Positions 6,909-14,646 of a stretch of DNA of 24,172 nt are shown here, piece by piece. The position numbers and the translations under genes are program-made. Location: assembly GCA_030635995.1 (NCBI GenBank), contig DAOVXU010000005.1, positions 1 through 24,172 on the forward strand, given 5' to 3'. Source of the DNA: Arcobacter sp. (GTDB taxonomy: Bacteria > Campylobacterota > Campylobacteria > Campylobacterales > Arcobacteraceae). The notes beneath the pieces were generated by a model, which worked only from the letters and a program-made list of their open reading frames with translations, had not been told where the DNA came from and ran no database searches. Positions within the stretch are counted from its first letter, which is position 1. The number at the start of each line of letters is the position of its first letter.

Positions 6909-7861
6909 TTTCTACCCTTACTAATATATTCCAATATCATATTTTTTGCTTCAATTACATCTATTGTATCACAACTACATCCAGCTGCCATTGTATGACC
7001 GCCACCATTAAAAGCTTTTGCTATCTCTGATACATCATCTTTTTTACTTCTTAAAGATACTCTTGTCATACCATTTGAAACTCTTAAAAAAATCGCTATA
7101 TTTACAACAGCAATATTAAGAATCATATTTACAGCATCTTCACATTCACGATAATCAGCTCCACTCTCTTCTAACCATCTATTTAGTACATAAATTGTAG
7201 CAACTTCACCTTCAAAATGTAACTCTAAACTATCTAAAATTCTAGGAAGTAATCTATACTTTGCTAAAGATTCTCTTCTTCTTAATTTATTTGCTATCTC
7301 ACTTGGCTCAACTCCACACTCAACTAACTCATTTACTATTTTAAAAGTATTTGCATCTGTCCGTGGTGTTGAAAACTGGATACTATCATCATAAATTCCA
7401 GTATATAAACACTCAGCAGTTTGTTTTGAGATTTTTAAACTATTTTGTTTAAAAAACATATATAAAACTTCTGCTGCACTAGCTTTTTTATCATCAACAA
7501 TATTTACTGTACCAAAATTATCATTTGAGCTATGATGATCTATATTTATTATATCTACATCTTTAGCTAAATCTACAGCTGGTCGATCAATATCTCCACA
7601 ATCAACATATATAATCAAATCATAAAACTTAGGAAGTTGATCAGTTATCTTATCAAACTTAGATAAAAAATCTAAATTTCGAGGCAATGACGACATCTTA
7701 TTAAAAACTTTATGCTTTATCCTATTCTCATAAAAATAGTTAGATAAAGCCAACGCACAAGAGATAGTATCCGCATCAGGATTGATATGAGTAACTATTA
7801 AAATATAGTGCGATTTGTTTATCAAATCTAAAGCTTGTGAATAATTTGTATCTTTTTTCAT
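6905..7861 (-). CDS. DHH-family phosphoesterase (NrnA-like oligoribonuclease / pAp phosphatase)
   Basis: Cytoplasmic DHH/DHHA1 enzyme, 318 residues. Motif I is THINPDADTISCALAL, followed by YVDCGDIDRP, the name-giving IDHHSSNDNFG at about 106-116, and the C-terminal DHHA1 motif FNGGGHTMAAGC at about 288-299. NrnA proteins degrade nano-RNAs and 3'-phosphoadenosine 5'-phosphate, which fits this length and motif set, though other DHH enzymes of similar size exist. It heads the run nrnA-M23-lpxC-tsaB and overlaps the M23 gene by 4 bases. Its own -10 lies so close to the ATG that the mRNA should be nearly leaderless. Confidence 0.85.
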   Translation of the reverse strand: MKKDTNYSQALDLINKSHYILIVTHINPDADTISCALALSNYFYENRIKHKVFNKMSSLPRNLDFLSKFDKITDQLPKFYDLIIYVDCGDIDRPAVDLAKDVDIINIDHHSSNDNFGTVNIVDDKKASAAEVLYMFFKQNSLKISKQTAECLYTGIYDDSIQFSTPRTDANTFKIVNELVECGVEPSEIANKLRRRESLAKYRLLPRILDSLELHFEGEVATIYVLNRWLEESGADYRECEDAVNMILNIAVVNIAIFLRVSNGMTRVSLRSKKDDVSEIAKAFNGGGHTMAAGCSCDTIDVIEAKNMILEYISKGRN

Positions 7862-7870
7862 ATTAAGTTG

Positions 7871-7876
7871 ATTATA
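7871..7876 (-). promoter_or_regulatory. -10 box of nrnA operon, nearly leaderless
   Basis: TATAAT within GCTATAATCAAC on the minus strand lies only 9 bases before the ATG at 7861. The expected transcript start is near 7864, giving a leader of about 3 bases. No Shine-Dalgarno sequence could fit. Confidence 0.45.
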
Positions 7877-7908
7877 GCTAAAAAATAGTAAAAAGTTTTT
7901 AGTTAGTG

Positions 7909-8032
7909 AAAAAATGATTTATTTTCTTTATAACAAAATAGAATTGACACTATCTTACAAGAGTTTGTATATGCAAAGGACTGTAAGATAGTGTTGATTA
8001 TATAAAGTTAGAAATAAAAGAAATCATTTTTT
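7909..8032. repeat. 124-bp imperfect inverted repeat between nadC and nrnA
   Basis: Arms 7909-7959 and 7982-8032 are 51 bases each and align without gaps at 42 of 51 positions. The inner 13 bases (7947-7959/7982-7994) and outer 12 bases (7909-7920/8021-8032) are perfect; the loop is 22 bases and holds a further TTTG/CAAA pairing. The repeat abuts the nadC stop codon. On the minus strand it would form a very long hairpin after nadC. It could be a terminator or processing site, or a miniature inverted-repeat element. No target duplication was evident. Confidence 0.7.
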
Positions 8033-8856
8033 TAGTCGAATTTCATTGAGAAATCTAACCACACCGCTTGATGGATTATACTTCCCGAACTAATAGCATT
8101 TACTCCACTGTCTAAATAACTCTCAATAGTCTCCTCTGTAATATTCCCACTAGCTTCAAGTAAAATATGAGGACACTCTTTATCTCTAAAGTCTGCCACT
8201 ACTCTTATTTGTTCTGGTGTCATATTATCACACATAATAATATCAGCCCCAGCATCAATAGCCTCTTTTACTTGATCAAATGTTTCACATTCTATCTCTA
8301 TTTTTGTAACCCAAGATATTCTTTTTCTTGCTGTTTTTACAAATTCTTTAAGGTTATCTATTGTTTTAAGATGTGTATCTTTTAACATCAAACAATCATC
8401 AAGTCCAAGTCTATGATTGATTGCACCTCCAACTCTACTTGCATATTTCTCAAAATCTCTTAATCCAGGTCTTGTTTTTCTTGTATCAAGAAGTACCACC
8501 TCACTATTTTCAAGTAATTTTGCATATTTATTAGCATTGGTTGCTATTCCTGAAGCATGTTGAAGTAAATTTAAAAATGTTCTTTCACTACTTAAAAGAA
8601 CAGAAGCTTTCCCTTCAAGCTCTGCTATAACATCACCTTTTGATACTTTTTCACCATCTTTAATTAAAAATTTACAATCAAACTTTTCAGCACGAGCTAG
8701 TACTTTTGCATATTTTACACCAGCTATTACACCATCATCTTTTGCAACCACTCTTGCCAAAAATCTACCTTTAGGAGCTATATCAAAAAATAGATCCCCT
8801 CTACCGTTATCTTCAACAATTGCATTTTTTACAAATTTTCTTATATTTATTCCCAT
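8032..8856 (-). CDS. nadC: Nicotinate-nucleotide pyrophosphorylase (carboxylating)
   Basis: NadC (quinolinate phosphoribosyltransferase) converts quinolinate and PRPP to nicotinate mononucleotide, in de novo NAD synthesis. The 274 residues match the family. Characteristic segments are LNLLQHASGIATNANKY (about 100), VVLLDTRKTRPGLRDFEKYA with the active-site TRKTRPG, GGAINHRLGLDDCLMLKDTH, IEIECETFDQVKEA, and the C-terminal LEASGNIT and GVNAISSGSI strands. The start ATG at 8856 follows GGGGAT. It begins 10 bases after the nadA stop, so the two form an operon. Confidence 0.95.
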   Translation of the reverse strand: MGINIRKFVKNAIVEDNGRGDLFFDIAPKGRFLARVVAKDDGVIAGVKYAKVLARAEKFDCKFLIKDGEKVSKGDVIAELEGKASVLLSSERTFLNLLQHASGIATNANKYAKLLENSEVVLLDTRKTRPGLRDFEKYASRVGGAINHRLGLDDCLMLKDTHLKTIDNLKEFVKTARKRISWVTKIEIECETFDQVKEAIDAGADIIMCDNMTPEQIRVVADFRDKECPHILLEASGNITEETIESYLDSGVNAISSGSIIHQAVWLDFSMKFD

Positions 8857-8866
8857 TATTTATCCC

Positions 8867-9859
8867 CTAAACTTCAAACATTCTATTTAATGCCATATAA
8901 GCATATTTTACCACATCTTCATCTACTATTATTTCATTTTCATAAGTTTCATTTTCTATTGATTTAAGCGTATTATATAAATCTTCTAGTGTTGTTTCAT
9001 TCATAGTTGGACACTCTGGTTTAGTTGAGCTTAATACATATGTATTTTTATCTCTTAATCTATTGACCATATTGTACTCAGTTCCAACCACAACTTTTTG
9101 CGTTGGTGATATCTCTTCAGTTATAAATTTAATAAGCTGAGAAGTTGAACCAACAAAATCAGCTTTATTTACAACTTTAACATCACATTCTGGATGAACA
9201 GCAACTATAATATCTGGATATTTTTCTTTATAAAACTCTACATCTTCAACTGTAAAAAGTTGATGAACAGAACAAAAACCGTTATAACAAATAATATCAG
9301 AATTTTTTACATCTTCAATACTATCTACTCCAATAACAGCAGATTTAAGTCCAATTTGATTTGCAAAATTTTGACCTAAACAACGATCAGGAACAAAAAA
9401 TATTTTTTTACCACTTGTAAGACCTTTTTCAATAATCTTAAAAGCATTTGAACTTGTACAAACATAACCACCCATTTTACCAACAGCCGCTTTAACGGCT
9501 GCACTTGAGTTTATATATGTGATTGGTAAAATATCATCAGAAGATATACCTGCATCATTTAAAATTTTTAAATTTTCATTAAAATATTCAACATCAATCA
9601 TCTTTGCCATAGCACAACATGCAACCTTAGGCATCAATACTCTTTTTTCAGGAGCAAGAACTTTTACACTCTCTCCCATAAAACCAACACCACAAAATAT
9701 AATATTTTTAGTCGGAGCTATCATTGCTTTTTTTGCCAATTCTAAACTATCCCCTACAATATCACCCATCTCAAAAACCTCATCTTTTTGATAAAAATGA
9801 GCAACTATTGTTACATCTAATTTTTCTTTTAACTTAATTATCTCTTCTTTGAAATTCAT
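8867..9859 (-). CDS. nadA: Quinolinate synthase
   Basis: NadA condenses iminoaspartate with dihydroxyacetone phosphate to quinolinate, using a [4Fe-4S] cluster. The 330 residues are typical of the short NadA type. Cluster cysteines are visible in the three expected places: C81/C82 (KVACCAMA), C196 (GFCSVHQLF) and C283 (KPECPTMNE). Other family segments are IVAHFYQKDEV, GDSLELA, GVGFMGES and VVGTEYNMVNRL. nadC follows directly. No nadB (aspartate oxidase) gene is in this window. Its cluster would be supplied by the NifS/NifU pair further along. Confidence 0.95.
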   Translation of the reverse strand: MNFKEEIIKLKEKLDVTIVAHFYQKDEVFEMGDIVGDSLELAKKAMIAPTKNIIFCGVGFMGESVKVLAPEKRVLMPKVACCAMAKMIDVEYFNENLKILNDAGISSDDILPITYINSSAAVKAAVGKMGGYVCTSSNAFKIIEKGLTSGKKIFFVPDRCLGQNFANQIGLKSAVIGVDSIEDVKNSDIICYNGFCSVHQLFTVEDVEFYKEKYPDIIVAVHPECDVKVVNKADFVGSTSQLIKFITEEISPTQKVVVGTEYNMVNRLRDKNTYVLSSTKPECPTMNETTLEDLYNTLKSIENETYENEIIVDEDVVKYAYMALNRMFEV

Positions 9860-9910
9860 TTACTTGAACCCTCTATTTTTTTATAAATATAAATATAACT
9901 AAATTTTGGT

Positions 9911-9916
9911 TATAAT
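9911..9916 (+). promoter_or_regulatory. -10 box of plsY-folB
   Basis: TATAAT in GGTTATAATCTC, with transcript start expected near 9923 and a leader of about 22 bases containing the AAGGAT ribosome binding site of plsY. Confidence 0.5.
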
Positions 9917-9945
9917 CTCTTAAATTATACAAGGATACATTAATA

Positions 9946-10569
9946 ATGGACTTTTTTCTTAATACAAATATACAATTTTATATATTAGCTTACCTAGTTG
10001 GATCTATCCCTTTTGGTCTAATTCTCGCTAAAAGATTTGCTGGTGTTGATGTTCAAGCATCTGGAAGTAAAAGTATAGGTGCAACAAATGTACTTAGAGT
10101 TGTAAAACAAACAAATCCTGCACTTGCAAAAAAACTTGGAATTGCTACAGTTTTACTTGATGCTGTAAAAGGTGCTATTGTTATTCTTATAGCTATGGCT
10201 TTTGGTGTAGAAATTGAAACATTATGGGCTATTGCTATTTTATCAGTTTTAGGTCATTGCTACTCTGCGTACTTAGGACTTGAAGGTGGAAAAGGTGTGG
10301 CTACTGGACTTGGTGTATTTTTAGTTCTTATTCCAATACCTACTATTATTGGTGCTATTGTTTGGGGATTTTGTGCAAAAGTTCTTAAAATATCATCTAT
10401 CTCATCCCTACTAGGACTTGTAGCAGTTGTAATTGCTACAATTTTTCTAAATAATGGTGTAGGTGTAGATTCTAACGCTCCTGTTTATATTATCACTTTT
10501 ATAATTTTCTACAAACATATTCCAAATATAGTTAGATTATTTCAAGGTGATGAGGGAAAAGTTGCTTAA
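9946..10569 (+). CDS. plsY: Glycerol-3-phosphate acyltransferase PlsY
   Basis: Integral membrane enzyme that transfers the acyl group from acyl-phosphate to glycerol-3-phosphate, the first acylation of phospholipid synthesis. The 207 residues carry several hydrophobic segments and the three conserved PlsY loops: GSIPFGLILAKRFAGVDVQA with SGSKSIGATNVLRV, LGHCYSAYLGLEGGKGVATG, and a C-terminal FYKHIPNIVRLFQG. The ATG at 9946 follows AAGGAT. It is divergent from nadA, and folB overlaps its 3' end. Confidence 0.95.
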   Translation: MDFFLNTNIQFYILAYLVGSIPFGLILAKRFAGVDVQASGSKSIGATNVLRVVKQTNPALAKKLGIATVLLDAVKGAIVILIAMAFGVEIETLWAIAILSVLGHCYSAYLGLEGGKGVATGLGVFLVLIPIPTIIGAIVWGFCAKVLKISSISSLLGLVAVVIATIFLNNGVGVDSNAPVYIITFIIFYKHIPNIVRLFQGDEGKVA

Positions 10570-10882
10570 AATAAATATTGATGATTTGACTTTTAATTGT
10601 ATCATCGGGATACTTGGTTTTGAAAGAGAAAAAGAGCAAAGAGTTATACTTAATATCTCTTTTGAATATTTTTTTCAAAAGGATGGATCAAATTTTATAG
10701 ATTATAGTAAAGTTGCTAATTTCTGTGAACAGAGTATGATCAAAGAGAAATTTAAACTTATTGAAGATGCTATTTTATTTTTAAGAAAAGGTCTAAAATC
10801 AACTTATGATATAAAAAACTTAAAAGTTAAAATATCAAAACCAGATATTATGCCAAACTGTATTGTGAGTGTCCAAGAATAA
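10562..10882 (+). CDS. folB: Dihydroneopterin aldolase (FolB)
   Basis: FolB cleaves dihydroneopterin to 6-hydroxymethyl-dihydropterin in folate synthesis. The frame shows LKINIDDLTFNCIIGILGFE at the start, FIDYSKVANFCE, the active-site FKLIEDAILF, and a C-terminal VKISKPDIMPNCIVSV. At about 106 residues it is slightly short. Start choice: GTG (10547) and ATG (10550) exist upstream within plsY, but the TTG at 10562 has GAGGG six bases before it and puts the initiator exactly where FolB proteins begin; it overlaps the plsY stop by 8 bases. The alternative adds four residues. Confidence 0.85.
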   Translation: MLKINIDDLTFNCIIGILGFEREKEQRVILNISFEYFFQKDGSNFIDYSKVANFCEQSMIKEKFKLIEDAILFLRKGLKSTYDIKNLKVKISKPDIMPNCIVSVQE

Positions 10883-10900
10883 TAAATAAAAAGGATTGTT

Positions 10901-11710
10901 TTGAAAAATATTCTGATTCATATTATTACCATTATAACTTTATACACATATTCATTTTCTAATGATTTAAATACAACTCTAGAAAATGATTCAAACTTAA
11001 CAAAAGAGGAAAAACTTCTATATCTTAATATTGCAACATCAACTGGACTTGTAGCTTATGGGCTTACATTTTGGGGATATGATTTCATCCATACTACTCC
11101 ACATGCACAATCTGAAGGTTGGTTTGAAAAAGATTCCAAACACGGTGGTGCTGATAAGTTTGGTCATGCTTATACTGGTTATTTATCTTCACATCTATTT
11201 TCTTATGCTTATCAAAGTTGGGGTTATAATAGTAGTGATGCTGCAATAAATGGTGCTGTTTCATCTTTTGTTCTTACTTCAATTATGGAAATTGGTGATT
11301 CCTTTAGTCCTTATGGATTGTCTTATGAAGATATAATATCTAATACTATAGGAGCAGTTTTTGGATATTATAGCTTTAATTATCCATACATAAAAAATAA
11401 AATTGATTATAGAGTTGAATATAAAATACATAAAAATACACTTAATGATGACTTCTCAACAGATTATGAAAATATAAAATATCTATTTGTTTTGAAAGGT
11501 TCTGGTTTTAAAGAGTTGAAAAATACAAATCTAAAATATTTAGAACTTTATATTGGTTACAATATAAATGGTTTTGATAGAGAACCTTATGTTCATGAAA
11601 GAGACGTTTTTATTGGAGTTGGTTTAAATTTATCTAAAATATTAAATACAAAAATATTTAACTATTATCAAATACCTAATATCTATTCTTCAAAATCAGA
11701 TAAGTTTTAA
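10901..11710 (+). CDS. DUF2279 / YfiM-like exported protein
   Basis: The N-terminus (KNILIHIITIITLYTYSFS) is a signal peptide, probably cut before residue 21; no lipobox cysteine follows. Residues about 85-160 match the DUF2279/YfiM pattern: GGADKFGHAYTGYLSSHLFS, a hydrophobic helix, SIMEIGDSFSPYGLSYEDI, and NTIGAVFGYYS. The conserved His and acidic residues are spaced as in the family. The remaining third (about 185-269) looks like beta strands ending in an aromatic-rich tail, compatible with outer-membrane association. Start is TTG at 10901 with AAGGA five bases upstream. Function unknown. Its stop overlaps the converging LpxH-like gene by 3 bases. Confidence 0.75.
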   Translation: MKNILIHIITIITLYTYSFSNDLNTTLENDSNLTKEEKLLYLNIATSTGLVAYGLTFWGYDFIHTTPHAQSEGWFEKDSKHGGADKFGHAYTGYLSSHLFSYAYQSWGYNSSDAAINGAVSSFVLTSIMEIGDSFSPYGLSYEDIISNTIGAVFGYYSFNYPYIKNKIDYRVEYKIHKNTLNDDFSTDYENIKYLFVLKGSGFKELKNTNLKYLELYIGYNINGFDREPYVHERDVFIGVGLNLSKILNTKIFNYYQIPNIYSSKSDKF

Positions 11711-12417
11711 TATTGTATATTTTCTAAAAATATTTTATTGTCTTCATTTTTTAGTTTAGAATAAAAATTACTACAAGCAAATGATGGTATATTAGAATAG
11801 TTTTTATAGCTCTTCCCTTGATGATAATGACCTTCTATTATAAATGTAATATCATCATATCTCTTATAACTATCTATTCTATTTTGAGCAAAACTATCAA
11901 AATCTAATAAGTCATTGCAAATATCTTTTTTTATCAATTTATTTTCCAACCATTTAGATATAAAATTATTTATATCTAAAAAATTTAAACATTTTAAGAT
12001 ATATCTATTTCTAATTATTGTGCAAAAGATATTATACAAAGTTGGTGTAAATATATCTCCATGAGATATTGATAAATATCTCTCTTTAGATTGAACAATA
12101 AAAGGTTGCTTTTCCCTTTTTATCACTTTTATATTTGGAAATATTGTAGCTAAATTAAAATCGTGATTTCCCTCAAGATAAATTATCTCTATTATATTTG
12201 ATAAAGTATCTATTTTTTTAATAATATTATTATTTACAGTTTTAAAATAGTCAATCTCTTCACTTAAAAAATCAAATATATCTCCCATAAGAAATAATTG
12301 AGTTGTTTTTATTTTATTATTTAAAATATCATCCAAAAACTTTTCAAATGATATTCTATTTTTATTGTAATGGGAATCTGCTATAAAAATAGCTCCATCT
12401 TGAAGATTAAGGAGCAT
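11707..12417 (-). CDS. Calcineurin-like phosphoesterase, LpxH-like (UDP-2,3-diacylglucosamine hydrolase)
   Basis: The metallophosphoesterase set is complete: FIADSHY (D14, H16), LMGDIFDF, YLEGNHDFN, ISHGDIF and EGHYHQGKS. The GDIFD, GNHD and HGD spacing and the length (236 residues) fit the LpxH family, which cleaves UDP-2,3-diacylglucosamine to lipid X in lipid A synthesis at the inner membrane. The sequence is divergent, so the substrate is inferred. The ATG at 12417 overlaps argC by 11 bases with only a weak ribosome binding site, suggesting coupling to argC. Confidence 0.75.
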   Translation of the reverse strand: MLLNLQDGAIFIADSHYNKNRISFEKFLDDILNNKIKTTQLFLMGDIFDFLSEEIDYFKTVNNNIIKKIDTLSNIIEIIYLEGNHDFNLATIFPNIKVIKREKQPFIVQSKERYLSISHGDIFTPTLYNIFCTIIRNRYILKCLNFLDINNFISKWLENKLIKKDICNDLLDFDSFAQNRIDSYKRYDDITFIIEGHYHQGKSYKNYSNIPSFACSNFYSKLKNEDNKIFLENIQY

Positions 12418-13426
12418 AAGCTAGTTTATTTATCCCTACATTTTCATCTAATCCAGACATTAAATTTGCATTTACTACAGCTTGTGAAGATGCACCTCTT
12501 AGAAGATTATCTATTGAGCTATTGATAAATATATCATTGCCATCTTGTTCTACAAAAATATCACAATAATTTGTCCCAGATGTATTTTTTATATTTACAG
12601 GCTTATCAACAACTCGTATAAATTCCTCATCTTTATAAAACTCTCTTAATACCTCTTTAGCATTAATAGTTTGATTTAATGTTGCAAAAATACTTACAAG
12701 CATACCACGAGTTACAGGGATAAGACTTGGCACAAAATTTACTTTTAAATTTTTACCCTCTATAAGTTCTACTTTTTCAACTATCTCAGGAGTATGTCTA
12801 TGTTTTAACGGGTTATAGGCAAACATATTTTCACTTACTGTTACAAAACTTGTAAGTTCACTTAGTTTCTTTCCTGCTCCACTTATTCCACTTTTTGCAT
12901 CTATAAATATAGACTGATTTTCATCCATATATTTTACAAATGGTATTAGTGCAAGTAATGAAGCTGTTGGATAACAACCTGGATTTGCTACAAGTTTTGC
13001 TTTTTTTATATCATCTTTATAAAATTCTGGAAGCCCATATACACTTAATGGTAAATTTTCTTTATCTTCATGTGGACAATAGTGTTTCTCATAAAGTTCA
13101 AGTTCAAGTCTATAATCTGCACTTAGATCAACAACTTTTAAATCTTTTGCCAATAATTGTTTTGCAAATCCCATAGCTGTTTTATGTGGTAGTGCTAAAA
13201 ATACAAGCTCAGACACTTTAGCAATATCCAAAGCATCTGCTTTTTGCACTTCAAAATCACATACACCATTTAACATAGGATGTAATTCAGTTATATTCAC
13301 ACCACCTTCACTATTTGAAACATATGTAATATTAAAATTAGGATGATTTATAAGTATTTTGATAAGTTCAAGTCCAGTATAACCACTAACCCCTACAATA
13401 GCTACATCTATTTTTTTATTTTTCAT
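12407..13426 (-). CDS. argC: N-acetyl-gamma-glutamyl-phosphate reductase
   Basis: ArgC reduces N-acetylglutamyl phosphate to the semialdehyde in arginine synthesis. The 339 residues start with a Rossmann motif, VAIVGVSGYTGLELIKILIN. The active-site cysteine is in KLVANPGCYPTASLLAL (about residue 149). SGISGAGKKLSEL, the KHRHTPEI His, and PVTRGMLVSIFA are also characteristic. It overlaps greA upstream by 11 bases and the phosphoesterase downstream by 11, so all three are one transcription unit. Confidence 0.95.
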   Translation of the reverse strand: MKNKKIDVAIVGVSGYTGLELIKILINHPNFNITYVSNSEGGVNITELHPMLNGVCDFEVQKADALDIAKVSELVFLALPHKTAMGFAKQLLAKDLKVVDLSADYRLELELYEKHYCPHEDKENLPLSVYGLPEFYKDDIKKAKLVANPGCYPTASLLALIPFVKYMDENQSIFIDAKSGISGAGKKLSELTSFVTVSENMFAYNPLKHRHTPEIVEKVELIEGKNLKVNFVPSLIPVTRGMLVSIFATLNQTINAKEVLREFYKDEEFIRVVDKPVNIKNTSGTNYCDIFVEQDGNDIFINSSIDNLLRGASSQAVVNANLMSGLDENVGINKLAYAP

Positions 13427-13892
13427 AAAGAATTTCTTCTATCTCAAATTCTCGTTTTCCACCAGGAAGTCTAGCTATACACTCATCACCTACTGATTTT
13501 CCTAAAAGTTGTTTAGATAAAGGGGAATGGAAAGAGATATACCCTAAATCTGGATTGCTATCCATTGAGCTTACTATTTTATAAGTTATCTCTTCATCTG
13601 TATCCAAATCAATTAATTTTACTGTTGAACCAAAACTTATTTTATCATGTGGCAAACTTTCAGGATCAACAACAATAGCTCTAGTTATTACATCTTCTAA
13701 AGAAGCTATCTTCTTATTTATATTTGCTTGATCCTCTTTAGCTGCATGATATTCTGCATTCTCTTTTAAATCACCTAATTGTCTTGCTTCCTCTATTGCT
13801 ACAAGTATTACTGGTCTTTGATTTACCTTTAAGTCATTTAATAGTGTTGTTAATTTATCATAACCTTCATTTGTCATTGGTTCTTTTTGCAT
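13416..13892 (-). CDS. greA: Transcription elongation factor GreA
   Basis: GreA rescues backtracked RNA polymerase by stimulating transcript cleavage. The 158 residues show the N-terminal coiled coil with its acidic tip (EEARQLGDLKENAEYHAAKE, about 44-63), whose Asp and Glu act at the polymerase active site. The C-terminal FKBP-like domain is at about 85-158 (FGSTVKLIDLDTDEEITYKI, ISFHSPLSKQLLGKSVGD). It heads the greA-argC-phosphoesterase operon and is divergent from the TcdA-like gene. Confidence 0.95.
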   Translation of the reverse strand: MQKEPMTNEGYDKLTTLLNDLKVNQRPVILVAIEEARQLGDLKENAEYHAAKEDQANINKKIASLEDVITRAIVVDPESLPHDKISFGSTVKLIDLDTDEEITYKIVSSMDSNPDLGYISFHSPLSKQLLGKSVGDECIARLPGGKREFEIEEILYEK

Positions 13893-13933
13893 AGAATCTA
13901 CCCTCTTATTTTTTCATTAATTTTTATATATGG

Positions 13934-13939
13934 TATAAT
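13934..13939 (+). promoter_or_regulatory. -10 box of the tcdA-like gene
   Basis: TATAAT in TGGTATAATAGCG lies in the greA/tcdA divergent gap. The expected transcript start is near 13946, with AAAGAG about 8 bases before the ATG at 13968. Confidence 0.5.
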
Positions 13940-13967
13940 AGCGAAAAATCAATAAAGAGTTATTAAT

Positions 13968-14603
13968 ATGAAATATGAGAGATGTAAATCACTATTTGGA
14001 ACAGATTTTTCAAAACTACAAAAAGCAAAAATAATTATCTTAGGTGTTGGTGGTGTTGGAGCTCATGCTTTAGATTGTTTATATAGAAGTGGAGTTACAA
14101 ATATAACTATTGTAGACTTCGATACCTATGATGAAACAAATCAAAATAGACAAATCGGTAGTGAAGCAATTGGAGAGATAAAAGTAAATCATCTTAAAAC
14201 TTTATATCCAAATATAGATATTATAAATCAAAGAATCGATGTTCAGTGGGTAAAAAATACAGATTTATCATCTTACGATTTTATTTTAGATGCAATTGAT
14301 GATATTTATCCAAAAATTGAACTTATAAAAAAATATTATAAAAATCTTATTAGTACATCAGGTACTGCAAAAAGGATTGATCCTACTAAAATAGAATATA
14401 TATCCATTTGGAAAACTTTTAATGATCCATTTATAAGAAAAATAAGAAATTATCTAAAAAAAGATAATTTTAAATCAAAATTCAAAGTTATCTTTAGTGG
14501 CGAAGTTCCACAATCTACTGAAAAAGGTTCATTTATAGGCGTTACTGGTACTTTTGGATTAACAATGTGTTCAATAACTATAAATAAGATTTTAAGCAAA
14601 TAA
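13968..14603 (+). CDS. ThiF/E1-like adenylyltransferase, TcdA (CsdL)-like
   Basis: The protein has a ThiF/MoeB fold: nucleotide-binding IIILGVGGVGAHALDCLYRSG (about 24-44), VDFDTYDETNQNRQIG (the NRQ arginine that holds ATP), EIKV, and DAIDDIYPK. The later segment TSGTAKRIDPTKIEYISIWKTFNDPFIRKIRNYL matches TcdA rather than ThiF or MoeB. TcdA dehydrates t6A37 in tRNA to the cyclic form ct6A. At 211 residues it is about 55 shorter than E. coli TcdA, mainly at the C-terminus. A tsaB gene for t6A formation is elsewhere in this window. No partner ubiquitin-like protein is adjacent. Confidence 0.75.
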   Translation: MKYERCKSLFGTDFSKLQKAKIIILGVGGVGAHALDCLYRSGVTNITIVDFDTYDETNQNRQIGSEAIGEIKVNHLKTLYPNIDIINQRIDVQWVKNTDLSSYDFILDAIDDIYPKIELIKKYYKNLISTSGTAKRIDPTKIEYISIWKTFNDPFIRKIRNYLKKDNFKSKFKVIFSGEVPQSTEKGSFIGVTGTFGLTMCSITINKILSK

Positions 14604-14646
14604 TAGATAAAATTTAATAAATAATCATCTTAAAAGGATTTATATA

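Noticed and set aside
9519..9791. 90-codon plus-strand frame opposite nadA.
   Set aside because: It is antisense to the conserved cysteine-containing part of nadA, and the translation has no recognisable features.
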